From Actinoallomurus sp040655075 (lineage in GTDB: Bacteria; Actinomycetota; Actinomycetes; Streptosporangiales; Streptosporangiaceae): 64,000 nt of DNA. Both the position numbers and the translations under genes were made by a program. The notes under the pieces were generated by a model. That model had not been told where the DNA came from, made no database searches, and saw nothing but the letters and a program-made list of their open reading frames with translations. Below are positions 8,979-16,484 of the stretch, piece after piece (the first letter of the stretch is position 1; each line of letters starts with the position of its first letter). The stretch covers positions 59,651-123,650 of the forward strand of contig NZ_JBFAJC010000030.1 in NCBI RefSeq assembly GCF_040655075.1. Direction: 5' to 3'.

Positions 8979-9244
8979 GCCGTACCTCCTCGGTCACGGC
9001 CGCAGCGCACACTTCGCGGTGCCGGACGAGGCCACGCAGGCCGCCGTACGGGTCCGCGAGGGACATCGGTCGGCCGGTGCGGCGGGACGACGCCGCCGTC
9101 CGGCAGGAGTTCTCCCGTGTCGTCGAAGACGATGACGCCGTTGCACAGCAGGCTCCATCCCTGCTCGGGATGGGAGGCGACGGTGTGCGCGGCGTCCCGG
9201 TCGACGGCGTCGGCCGGTGGGCAGTGCGGTCGATGGCGGCACAT
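8975..9244 (-). CDS. DUF5999 family protein
   Basis: An 89-residue protein whose first 60 residues match the DUF5999 pattern known from Streptomyces: MCRHRPHCPPADAVDRDAA, then HPEQGWSLLCNGVIVFDDTG and ELLPDGGVVPPHRP. The Cys/His-rich N-terminus (C2, H4, H7, C8) could bind a metal, but this is inference. The remaining 30 residues are Arg/Pro-rich and probably unconserved. The ATG follows GGAGGTAAGCC. It overlaps and precedes the GH15 gene in what is probably a two-gene operon. The function is unknown. Confidence 0.8.
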   Translation of the reverse strand: MCRHRPHCPPADAVDRDAAHTVASHPEQGWSLLCNGVIVFDDTGELLPDGGVVPPHRPTDVPRGPVRRPAWPRPAPRSVRCGRDRGGTA

Positions 9245-9481
9245 GGCTTACCTCCGGAAACGGGGCCACGGACGCGATCCGCGGCATCAAGGTGATCTGT
9301 CGAGTACGTGCCGCCGGGGCTCTGGCAATGGCGGCCAGGTCGGGCGGCGAACGCCCTCGAAAGGAGATAGGCGCGGAGGTTACGGCAGGTATTCGGAGAT
9401 CACGGTGTAACCCCCGGTCCTATCTGTGGTCAAAGGTCCGCGAACAGCGGCTACGCAACGACGTCCGCCCCGGCGGAACGG

Positions 9482-9952
9482 ATGGGACGACAGATGAACC
9501 TGTACACATACTTCGCGCGCGGGCGACGCCGGCCCGCGGTGCTCGTGGCCATCGGCGGGCTGGCCGTGCAGGCCGCCTGCGGCTGGGGGCCGGCGGCCGG
9601 CGGCTCTCAGCCCGCCCCGCGGCCAAAGGCGCCCGGCAACGCGATGCCCGGGATGAAGATGCCCGGTGGCTCCGGCGCCGCGCCACGCGGCGCTCCCGTC
9701 GCCGCGAACGCGGTGTCGATCAAGAGCTTCGCGTTCGGGCCCGCGTCGGTGTCCGTCAAGGTCGGCACCACGGTGACCTGGACGAATCAGGACGAGGAAC
9801 CGCACACGGTGACGGCCGACGGTGGCGCGTTCCGCTCCTCGACACTGGCATCCGGGAAGACGTTCCGGTTCACGTTCACCAAGCCCGGCAGCTACCCGTA
9901 CTCCTGCACGATCCACCCGTTCATGCGCGGAACGGTGGTGGTGCGGCCATGA
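9482..9952 (+). CDS. Secreted cupredoxin (plastocyanin/amicyanin-like) lipoprotein
   Basis: A small blue-copper-type protein exported and probably lipid-anchored (lipobox VQAAC, Cys33). A Pro/Met-rich linker (MPGMKMPGGSG) leads into a cupredoxin domain of about 90 residues. Likely copper ligands are His in DEEPHTVTADG, and Cys, His and Met in YSCTIHPFM (C-x2-H-x2-M). It would act as an extracytoplasmic electron carrier or copper-binding protein. A second ATG four codons downstream could also be the start. The stop overlaps the phosphoesterase ATG by 4 bases, and a sigma factor and Rieske gene follow. Confidence 0.88.
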   Translation: MGRQMNLYTYFARGRRRPAVLVAIGGLAVQAACGWGPAAGGSQPAPRPKAPGNAMPGMKMPGGSGAAPRGAPVAANAVSIKSFAFGPASVSVKVGTTVTWTNQDEEPHTVTADGGAFRSSTLASGKTFRFTFTKPGSYPYSCTIHPFMRGTVVVRP

Positions 9953-10902
9953 ACGCGCCGAACATGACACCGCCCGAAGACCAGAACGACCCGGCCGGCA
10001 TGACCCGACGTCAGCTGCTCCGGCACAGCGCGTGGTTCGGCGGCGCGGTCGTCCTCGCGGTCGCCGCCGGTGAGGTGGTCAGCCGTGTCGCCGACTCGAG
10101 CGACACGCTGCCCTCGAACGCCACGGTGCGGTTCGCGCAGATCAGCGACAGCCACATCGGCTTCCACGGACCGGCGAACACCGACGTCGCCGACTCGTTC
10201 TCCGACGCGCTCCACCGGATCGACGCGCTGGAGCACCGGCCGGACTTCGTCATCCATACCGGGGATCTGACCCACCTGGCCACACCGGGCCAGTTCGACC
10301 AGGTCAAGCAGATGATGACGGGGTTGAAGACGGGTCACGTCTTCACGGTGCCGGGCGAGCACGACTCCATCGACGACGCGGGCCAGAAATACCGCCGGGT
10401 CTTCGGCGTCGGTGCCCGCGGGGACGGCTGGTACAGCTTCGACGTGCGCGGCGTGCACTTCATCGCGCTGGTGAACACGCTTCACATGAGCAAGCTCGGC
10501 CATCTCGGCACCGAGCAGCTCGATTTCATCCGCAAGGACGTGGCCGGCCTGTCGAGCGACACACCGATCGTCGTGTTCAGCCACATCCCGATGTTCGCGC
10601 TGTACCCGAACTGGGGCTGGGCGACCGACGACTCGGTACAGGCACTGAGCCTCCTGCGCCGCTTCGCGTCCGTGACCTGCCTCAACGGCCACATCCACCA
10701 GTTGTTCACCAAGACCGAGGGCAACGTCACCTTCCACAGCGCCACGACCACCGCCTACCCGCTGCCACGTCCCGGGGTCGGTCCGGCGCCTGCTCCGGTC
10801 ACCCTGCCGGCCGGCAAACTGCGGCACGCCCTCGGCATCCGCGAGGTCGGCTACGTACGAGGTCGGCATGCCCTGGCGATCCGCGACGAGAAACTCGGCT
10901 GA
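9949..10902 (+). CDS. Tat-exported calcineurin-like metallophosphoesterase
   Basis: A 317-residue phosphoesterase. Residues 18-45 hold a twin-arginine signal (MTRRQLLRHSAWFGGAVVLAV), so it is exported folded. Metal-site motifs appear in order: DSHIGF (Asp, His), GDLTH, GEHD (the usual GNHD with Glu for Asn), SHIP and NGHIHQ. The GEHD variant is notable because the Asn normally binds metal. The family hydrolyses phosphomonoesters or diesters; the substrate is unknown. The start overlaps the cupredoxin stop (ATGA), so the two exported proteins are co-translated. An ECF sigma factor follows 45 bases downstream. Confidence 0.9.
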   Translation: MNAPNMTPPEDQNDPAGMTRRQLLRHSAWFGGAVVLAVAAGEVVSRVADSSDTLPSNATVRFAQISDSHIGFHGPANTDVADSFSDALHRIDALEHRPDFVIHTGDLTHLATPGQFDQVKQMMTGLKTGHVFTVPGEHDSIDDAGQKYRRVFGVGARGDGWYSFDVRGVHFIALVNTLHMSKLGHLGTEQLDFIRKDVAGLSSDTPIVVFSHIPMFALYPNWGWATDDSVQALSLLRRFASVTCLNGHIHQLFTKTEGNVTFHSATTTAYPLPRPGVGPAPAPVTLPAGKLRHALGIREVGYVRGRHALAIRDEKLG

Positions 10903-10947
10903 GGTCCCGGCCGCACCGCCATGTGAAAATGGTGAAGGGGGCTGGTC

Positions 10948-11550
10948 ATGGATCGCTGGATCCCGGGCCGACGCGAGCGCCCGGGGCCGGATGCCGAGAC
11001 TTCTTCTGAGCCCCGGAAGCCGCTCCGGCTGGTGGAGGGTGAGGCCTATACCGGCTGGGAGGCCATCTACCTGGACAATGTGCAGCGCATCTACCGGCTG
11101 ATGTTCTCCAAGGTCGGTAACCGGCCGGACGCGGAAGACCTCACCGCCGAGGTCTTCCTCGCCGCCCTGCGCCCGCTGCGGACCTCCGCCAGCGTGGGCG
11201 AGGTCCGCGCGTACCTGCTGGCGACCGCGCGTTCCGTGCTGGCCGCGCATTGGCGCCGGACGCTCGGGCACGAGATCACCGCCATCGACATCGAACGCGT
11301 GGCGGCCGACTTCGGCCGGCCGCCCGAGGACGGTCGTTCGCCCGAACGCGTGGCCAGGATCCTCGCGGCGCTGCCCGACCGCTACCGGCGCGTCCTCGAA
11401 CTGCGGTTCCTCCGGTCCTACTCGATCCGTGAGGCGGCACGGGAGCTGGGAGTCAGCGTCGGCAACGCGAAGGTCCTCCAGCATCGTGCGCTCAGGCTCG
11501 CAGCCGAGGTTCTGCGAGAGGATCAACGGGACGACAGGACGGGGAGGTGA
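10948..11550 (+). CDS. ECF-type RNA polymerase sigma factor
   Basis: A 200-residue sigma-70 family factor of the extracytoplasmic-function type. The sigma-2 region includes WEAIYLDNVQRIYRLMFSKV and DAEDLTAEVFLAAL. Sigma-4 includes LPDRYRRVLELRFLRSYSI with the helix-turn-helix AARELGVSVGNAKVLQHRAL. About 30 extra residues precede sigma-2. It directs polymerase to a specific regulon, probably including its own operon. The next gene, a membrane Rieske protein, starts three bases later, which is where ECF operons usually carry the anti-sigma factor. Confidence 0.93.
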   Translation: MDRWIPGRRERPGPDAETSSEPRKPLRLVEGEAYTGWEAIYLDNVQRIYRLMFSKVGNRPDAEDLTAEVFLAALRPLRTSASVGEVRAYLLATARSVLAAHWRRTLGHEITAIDIERVAADFGRPPEDGRSPERVARILAALPDRYRRVLELRFLRSYSIREAARELGVSVGNAKVLQHRALRLAAEVLREDQRDDRTGR

Positions 11551-11553
11551 CCC

Positions 11554-12201
11554 ATGAAGGGTCTACGGCGTTACGTCGAGGATCTGCTCAAGGGCCGCCG
11601 CCCGCGTACCTTCCCGGTCGACGAGGCGGACGCCGACGCGCTCCGCCTCGCCATCGAGCTACGTGCCGCGCGCCCGGGGTCGGACGCGCCGCGCGAGGAG
11701 TTCGTCGCCGACCTGCACCGTCGCCTGGCGGAGCCGGAGATCGCGCGAGCGCCGATGCCGGTCGGGCGCCGCCTGGTCCTGGGCGGCGCGGTCGCCGCGA
11801 GCGGCGCCGTGGTGGGAGTGTCGGTCGACCGCGCGCTCACCCATGGTGGGACGCCGGCGGGTGACGGGACGATGATCCCCGACAGCGGCAGGTGGCACCC
11901 CGTGGTCGCCGCCGCCGACCTGGCGGAGGGCGCGGTGCGTTCCTTCGACGCCGGCAGTACCACCGGCTTCGTGACCCGCGACGGCGGCCGGCTGCGCGCG
12001 ATATCCGGCGTGTGCACGCACCAGGGATGCCGCCTGCATCTGGAAGGCGGCGCACGGCTGCGCTGCCCCTGCCATCAGGCGCTCTTCGCGCTCGACGGCG
12101 CCGTCCTCCACCACCGGCTTCCCGCACCGATTCCGGCTCTGCCCCGGCTCGCCGTACGAGTGGCGGCCGGAATCGTCCAGGTGTACGTCTCCTCCGCCTG
12201 A
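11554..12201 (+). CDS. Membrane-anchored Rieske 2Fe-2S protein, possible redox-sensing anti-sigma factor
   Basis: Three parts are visible in 215 residues. Residues 1-70 are charged and cytoplasmic in character (RRYVEDLLKGRRPRTF, then ELRAARPGSDAPREEFVADL). Residues about 72-92 form one hydrophobic segment after an Arg pair (GRRLVLGGAVAASGAVVGVS), which could be a membrane anchor or a Tat-like signal-anchor. Residues 105-215 are a Rieske domain with both ligand pairs, CTHQGC and CPCHQ. It would hold a 2Fe-2S cluster outside the membrane. The position directly behind an ECF sigma gene suggests that the cytoplasmic part binds the sigma factor; this is inference. A plain electron carrier for the cupredoxin is the alternative. 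Confidence 0.85.
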   Translation: MKGLRRYVEDLLKGRRPRTFPVDEADADALRLAIELRAARPGSDAPREEFVADLHRRLAEPEIARAPMPVGRRLVLGGAVAASGAVVGVSVDRALTHGGTPAGDGTMIPDSGRWHPVVAAADLAEGAVRSFDAGSTTGFVTRDGGRLRAISGVCTHQGCRLHLEGGARLRCPCHQALFALDGAVLHHRLPAPIPALPRLAVRVAAGIVQVYVSSA

Positions 12202-12475
12202 CGGGCCGAGCCGCCACCGTGGTGACGAGTGAGGCGCCAGGCCCGCACTGTCATCCGTGGGTTCCGGCCGGCCCGTGAGCCTGAAGACGGGTTCGCGGGC
12301 GTGTCGCGTGATGAGCGCGGCGCGATGCGCAAAATTCCCGGTGCTGACCCGAGCGCTGGCTTCGGCGTCCAGGAGGTGGCTCGCGGCGATCTCCTCGGGT
12401 GCGACCAGCAGTGCCTCCATGACCGGCTCCTTCGCCGGACCGTTCTGGTCTCCCCCGGATTCGCTCGTCGATCAA
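12202..12475. other. Intergenic region with a doubtful short minus-strand frame
   Basis: No convincing gene. On the minus strand an ATG at 12420 with a GAAGGAG site opens a frame that begins MEALLVAPEEIAASHLL and runs about 65 residues before entering the antisense of the Rieske gene. The frame matches no family I recognise, and its continuation is a shadow. It may be the start of a decayed gene that was once divergent from the SDR gene. Confidence 0.3.
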
Positions 12476-12514
12476 ATGATGTATGGTTCACATATCATAA
12501 ATAGTTCAAACTAT
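12476..12514. promoter_or_regulatory. Two palindromes before the SDR gene (candidate repressor operators)
   Basis: An AT-rich island in a GC-rich genome. The first is an imperfect palindrome with 10-base arms at 12476-12485 and 12489-12498 (8 of 10 positions match). The second, ATAGTTCAAACTAT at 12501-12514, has perfect 6-base arms around CA and ends a few bases before the SDR ribosome site (GGGGAGG). Sites of this shape are typical of MarR or HxlR-type repressors. No such regulator gene is in this window. Confidence 0.55.
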
Positions 12515-12526
12515 CGGGGAGGCGTC

Positions 12527-13252
12527 ATGACGCACAAGGTCGCCGTGGTCACGGGGAGCTCGCGAGGGATCGGCCGAGCCATAGCCTCGCGACTGGCCGC
12601 GGACGGAATGCACGTGATCATCAACTACAAGAACGACTTCGACGCCGCGAAAGATGTCGCCTCGGCCATCGAGAAGTCCGGCGAGCGGGCCACCGTCGTG
12701 CAGGCGGACGTGACCGATCCAGCGCAGTTGCGTACGCTCTTCCAGGCCGCCGAACAGCATTACGGTGGACTCGACGTGTTCGTGCACAACGCCTACGGAG
12801 CCGCTTACAGCACCATCGCCGAGGCCGACGATGACGATTATGACCGTACGTTCAGCGCCAATGCCCGCGCCACATTCATGGCGCTCCGGGAGGCCGCGAC
12901 CCGGCTACGGGACAATGGCCGGATCGTGTTCATTTCCTCGTCGCTCACTCGGACGAGCAACCCACCCGCGCTGTATTCGGCGAGCAAGGCGGCCGGCGAG
13001 CAGCTGGTGCGCACGTTCGCCCGCGAGGTCGCCGCTCGGCGCATCACCGTCAACAGCGTGCTGGCCGGATTGACCGACACCGACGGGCTGAGGGCGACTC
13101 TGGGCCTCCCCACCGAGGAGATCGCCCGAAGGATTCCGATGGGCCGGATCGGCCGGCCCGAGGATGTCGCCGATGTCGTCGGGTTCCTCGCCTCCGATGA
13201 CGCACGATGGGTCACCGGCCAGAGCATCGCCGTCGACGGCGGCCTGACCTAG
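12527..13252 (+). CDS. SDR family oxidoreductase
   Basis: A 241-residue classical short-chain dehydrogenase/reductase. The cofactor motif TGSSRGIG is at residues 9-16, followed by a conserved Asp before the adenine pocket and NAYGAAY in place of the usual NNAG. The catalytic Ser is in FISSS and the Tyr-Lys pair in YSASKAA. The C-terminus ends SIAVDGGLT, as in FabG-like enzymes. It uses NAD(P)H; the substrate is not known. The ATG at 12527 is chosen because GGGGAGGCGTC precedes it and the longer open frame upstream is unlike the family. Two palindromes lie immediately upstream. Confidence 0.92.
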   Translation: MTHKVAVVTGSSRGIGRAIASRLAADGMHVIINYKNDFDAAKDVASAIEKSGERATVVQADVTDPAQLRTLFQAAEQHYGGLDVFVHNAYGAAYSTIAEADDDDYDRTFSANARATFMALREAATRLRDNGRIVFISSSLTRTSNPPALYSASKAAGEQLVRTFAREVAARRITVNSVLAGLTDTDGLRATLGLPTEEIARRIPMGRIGRPEDVADVVGFLASDDARWVTGQSIAVDGGLT

Positions 13253-13340
13253 GGCCCGTCTCAGAGTCCCCGTCCGTAGCGAGCGGTGTCCAGGTGGTGC
13301 CTCGCAAGGCGGAGGAGCTAACAGAAAACCAACTTTGCTA

Positions 13341-13381
13341 TTGACGGGAAATAGTAAAGAAGCCATTCTGAAAGCGCTCTC
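13341..13381 (+). promoter_or_regulatory. Candidate promoter and LacI-type operator of the GH64 gene
   Basis: TTGACG at 13341-13346 can serve as a -35 box, with a weak -10 (CATTCT) 17 bases on. The near-palindrome GAAAGCGCTCTC at 13370-13381 overlaps the expected start region. Its AGCGCT core with purine/pyrimidine arms resembles operators of LacI-family sugar repressors in actinomycetes. The rest of 13253-13511 contains no gene that I can support. Confidence 0.45.
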
Positions 13382-13511
13382 ACGAGGGAAAGGTTCGATC
13401 GCTCGCGGACGAACCGAATCTGAGGCCGACCGCGGAGGCCATCAGCCCGCGAGGCAGCGAATCGCATGCCGGGACTGCTTCTTACTGCTCTCCAGACGAG
13501 AGAAGAGGAAC

Positions 13512-14702
13512 ATGAGGATGCGCAAACTGCATGGACTGCTGATCGCAGCCATGCTCGTGGCAGGCGGCTCGAGCACTGTCACGCCCGCGGCGGAGGCCAC
13601 CGTCACCGCCGCGACCGTTCCGCTCCAGGTGGCGAACAACTCCGGCCGGACGGACGCCGTCTACCTCTATGTGCTGGGCACCAACCTGGCGACCGGTCAG
13701 CAGGGATGGGCGGACTCCGGTGGCGGGTTCCACGCGTGGCCGGCGGGCGGTACGCCGCCGACGCCCGCGCCCGACGCGTCGATCCCGGGACCCGCGAACG
13801 GCCAGTCGATCACCATCCGGCTGCCCAAGTTCTCCGGACGCGTGTACTTCTCCTACGGCCAGAAGCTCAAGTTCTTCGTGACGACCGGTGGACTGGTCCA
13901 GCCGGACGTCAACAACCCGACCGATCCGAACCGCAACATCCTGTTCAACTGGAGCGAGTACACGCTGAACGACTCCGGCCTGTGGATCAACAGCACGCAG
14001 GTCGACATGTTCTCCGCGCCGTACGCCGTCGGTCTCAAGAACACGAGCGGGACGGTGCGCAACACCGGCCACCTCAAGTCCGGCGGCTACCAGGGCTTCT
14101 TCAAGGCTCTCACCGGACAGCCCGGCGGCTGGGCCAACCTGATCCAGCGCGACCCGAGCGGCAACATCCTCCGGGCCATCGCGCCCGGCCACGGGATCGC
14201 CGCCGGCGCGTTGCCGGCGAGCGTGATGAACGACTACGTCAACCGAGTCTGGTCCAAGTACGGCTCGGCCACCCTCACCGTGCAGCCGTTCGCCGACCAG
14301 CCCGGCGTCCGGTACTACGGCCGCGTCTCCGGCAACGTCATGAACTTCACCAACGGCGCCGGCCAGGTCGTCACCAGCTTCCAGAAGCCCGACTCGGACA
14401 GCATCTTCGGCTGCTACAAGCTGCTCGACGCGCCCAACGACCAGGTCCGCGGCCCGATCTCCCGGACCCTGTGCGCGGGCTTCAACCGCAGCACCCTGCT
14501 CACCAGCACCACCCAACCGGACACCAACGCCGCGGACTTCTACCAGGACGTGGTGACCAACCACTACGCGCGCAAGATCCACGCCCAGATGCAGGACGGC
14601 AAGGCGTACGCGTTCGCCTTCGACGACGTGGGCAACTTCGAGTCGCTCGTCAACGATTCCAACCCGGCGACGGCATACCTGACGCTGGACCCGCTCGGCT
14701 GA
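13512..14702 (+). CDS. Secreted GH64 beta-1,3-glucanase
   Basis: A 396-residue secreted enzyme with a Sec signal peptide (residues 1-32, ending near PAAEA). The rest is one GH64 domain starting VPLQVANNSGRTDAVYLYVL. GH64 enzymes release laminaripentaose from beta-1,3-glucan by inverting hydrolysis. Glu149 in FNWSEYT and Asp165 in TQVDMF are 16 residues apart, the same spacing as the catalytic Glu/Asp pair of the Streptomyces matensis enzyme (Glu154/Asp170). No separate binding module is present. ATG 13512 has GAGGAA just upstream. The gene is convergent with a ROK regulator, with a hairpin between them. Confidence 0.92.
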   Translation: MRMRKLHGLLIAAMLVAGGSSTVTPAAEATVTAATVPLQVANNSGRTDAVYLYVLGTNLATGQQGWADSGGGFHAWPAGGTPPTPAPDASIPGPANGQSITIRLPKFSGRVYFSYGQKLKFFVTTGGLVQPDVNNPTDPNRNILFNWSEYTLNDSGLWINSTQVDMFSAPYAVGLKNTSGTVRNTGHLKSGGYQGFFKALTGQPGGWANLIQRDPSGNILRAIAPGHGIAAGALPASVMNDYVNRVWSKYGSATLTVQPFADQPGVRYYGRVSGNVMNFTNGAGQVVTSFQKPDSDSIFGCYKLLDAPNDQVRGPISRTLCAGFNRSTLLTSTTQPDTNAADFYQDVVTNHYARKIHAQMQDGKAYAFAFDDVGNFESLVNDSNPATAYLTLDPLG

Positions 14703-14714
14703 GCCGATAGGAAG

Positions 14715-14745
14715 GGTCGCCGCCGGGCAGTCGGCGGCGGCCTTT
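14715..14745. terminator. Hairpin terminator between GH64 and ROK genes
   Basis: Ten-base arms at 14715-14724 and 14733-14742 (one G-T wobble) with an 8-base loop, followed by TTT. It lies just after the GH64 stop and before the end of the convergent ROK gene, so it may serve both. The stem sequence (GGTCGCCGCC) recurs in the terminator at 61300. Confidence 0.75.
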
Positions 14746-14770
14746 CCCGGCCGGTCTCCGATCTGGAGCC

Positions 14771-15970
14771 TCAGTCGGCGCCGATCGGGTCGTGACGGTC
14801 GTCGCCGCGTTCCGCGGCGACGCGTCGGCCGGCGAGTATCCGGGGGGCGTGGGCGAGGACCATGCCGGCGGCACCTCGCACCTCGGCCTGGTCACCGAGT
14901 TCGCCCGGGACGACAGTGACGTCCTCGGCGGCGGGCGCCAGGGCGTAGCGCCGGATCGCCCGCTCCATCGGCTCGAACAGTTTCGGGCCGGCGGCCGCGA
15001 GATCACCGCCGACGACGATGAATTCGGGGTTCAGCACGGTGACGAGGTTGGCCAGGACGAAGCCGACGCGTTCGGCCGCGTCCTCCAGCGCTCGGACGGC
15101 CCCCTTCTCGCCCTCGTCGATCAACCGCAGGAGATCGGGCACCGTGACGCGGCGGCCCCAGCTGTGCTCCAGGAGCCTGGCGATGGCGGCCGAGCCTGCC
15201 ACGGTCTCCAGGCATCCGCGGTTTCCGCATCGGCAGATCGGACCGCGTGGGTCGGCGAGGATGTGGCCGAATTCGCCGGCCAGACCCCCGGCGCCGGTCA
15301 GCGGTCGCCCGCCGCTGAGGATTCCCGCGCCGATGCCGGTGGAGAGCCGGATATAGATCATGTCGGACGTGCCACGCCCGGCGCCGTAGAGACGCTCGGC
15401 GAGGGCGCCGGCGTCGGCGTCGTTGGCGATCCAGGTGGTCAGGCCGGTCCGTTGTTCCAGCTCACGGCCCGGCCGCAGCCCGACCCAGCCCGGCATGATG
15501 CCGTGCGCTTCCAGGACGCCGTCGGCGGCACGAACCGGAACGGCGATGTCGACGCCCAGCCCCAGCACGTCGGCGATGGCGATGCCCTTCTCGCGGAGGG
15601 CCTGATGGATCAGGTCGGCGGTGAGGTCGAGGGTCTCGCTGGGGGCCCGGTCGGTGTCGTTGCCCACGGCGGTGTCCCAGATCGGGTTTCCGTGAAGATC
15701 ACATACGGCGACACGGACATGGTGATGGCCGATGTCGGCCGCGACCGCGAAGGCGGCGGAGGGAATGAGCGTCAACGACTGCGCCGGCCGTCCGGTGGGC
15801 CGGGTCCGCGGATCCGCCGTGTCCGCGCCCTCCCTGATCAGGCCCGCGGACAGCAGGTCGGTGACGATCGAAGAGACGGTCGCCCGGGACAGTCCGGTGA
15901 GTCTGGTGAGCTCGGAACGGCTCGACTGGCCCACGTGGTGAAGCGCCTCGAGAACCCGGAGCCGCCCCAC
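14771..15970 (-). CDS. ROK family transcriptional regulator (paralogue 1)
   Basis: About 400 residues. A winged helix-turn-helix (SSRSELTRLTGLSRATVSSI) is followed by a ROK sugar-kinase-like domain with the zinc motif CRCGNRGCLE and GVDIAVPV. Such proteins are sugar-responsive repressors. It closely resembles the ROK gene at 28957. The only standard start is GTG 15970, but similarity to the paralogue continues upstream in frame (AIDTPLNLREV) with silent third-position changes. A GAGGAG site at 16009-16004 sits six bases before ATC 15997, where relatives would have ATG. The real start may be that ATC. The gene is divergent from the GH87 gene, its likely target. Confidence 0.9.
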   Translation of the reverse strand: MGRLRVLEALHHVGQSSRSELTRLTGLSRATVSSIVTDLLSAGLIREGADTADPRTRPTGRPAQSLTLIPSAAFAVAADIGHHHVRVAVCDLHGNPIWDTAVGNDTDRAPSETLDLTADLIHQALREKGIAIADVLGLGVDIAVPVRAADGVLEAHGIMPGWVGLRPGRELEQRTGLTTWIANDADAGALAERLYGAGRGTSDMIYIRLSTGIGAGILSGGRPLTGAGGLAGEFGHILADPRGPICRCGNRGCLETVAGSAAIARLLEHSWGRRVTVPDLLRLIDEGEKGAVRALEDAAERVGFVLANLVTVLNPEFIVVGGDLAAAGPKLFEPMERAIRRYALAPAAEDVTVVPGELGDQAEVRGAAGMVLAHAPRILAGRRVAAERGDDRHDPIGAD

Positions 15971-15997
15971 CTCGCGAAGGTTCAGTGGGGTATCGAT

Positions 15998-16484
15998 CGC
16001 TGGCTCCTCGGCTCGGCATTCCCAGAGCTCAGACTAGCAGCCGCGATTGACGAAACCCCAGGCTAGATGGCTGATCAAGACTTTATTTAAGGCGCAAAAT
16101 CAGCGTAACTCTCCCCTATCTGGCCCGCCTGACGCCGGACGACCCCACACTTCGTCCGAGATCGATCAATACTGTGGACCGGCGTGGTGACGCCGGCCGG
16201 CAGGGGCGCCGCGTCAGGCGAGCGGTCGTGGCGCATCATTCCGGCCAGGTGCCGTCCTTGATGATCTCCACGAAATTCTTTGTTGTGGGATACCCGGCTT
16301 ATCGGTCCGGTTCACTCCGGGTCGCCTTCACCTGAGCGCGATTTCGGCATCCTGCTCTCTTCTTGCAATGAATTGTCAGGAAATTTAGTCTCGATGTTGT
16401 GCCCCCCACATGTCCCGCCTTGGCATGTGGCCCCCGCCCAGGCGCCCGCCCTTCGGGGCGGCGCTGTTCGAAACGAGAGGCGCA
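15998..16484. promoter_or_regulatory. Divergent regulatory region between ROK 1 and GH87
   Basis: About 490 bases without a gene. It holds an AT-rich patch (CTTTATTTAAGG, about 16080-16092) on the ROK side. On the GH87 side a possible promoter has TTGCAA at 16363 and TAGTCT at 16386, 17 bases apart. A GC-rich inverted repeat with a TTCG loop lies near 16440-16465 in the GH87 leader. The motif AGTTACG, present upstream of both ROK genes, occurs here on the minus strand near 16106-16112. The sites are read by eye and not proven. Confidence 0.4.

Noticed and set aside
11659..12420. Minus-strand frame starting MEALLVAPEEIAAS
   Set aside because: It has a plausible ribosome site but runs into the antisense of the Rieske gene and has no recognisable domain; kept only as a note on the intergenic region.
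16410..16484. Extended N-terminus of the GH87 protein from a start at 16410
   Set aside because: The extra 25 residues precede a complete signal peptide, and the ATG at 16485 has a good ribosome site.
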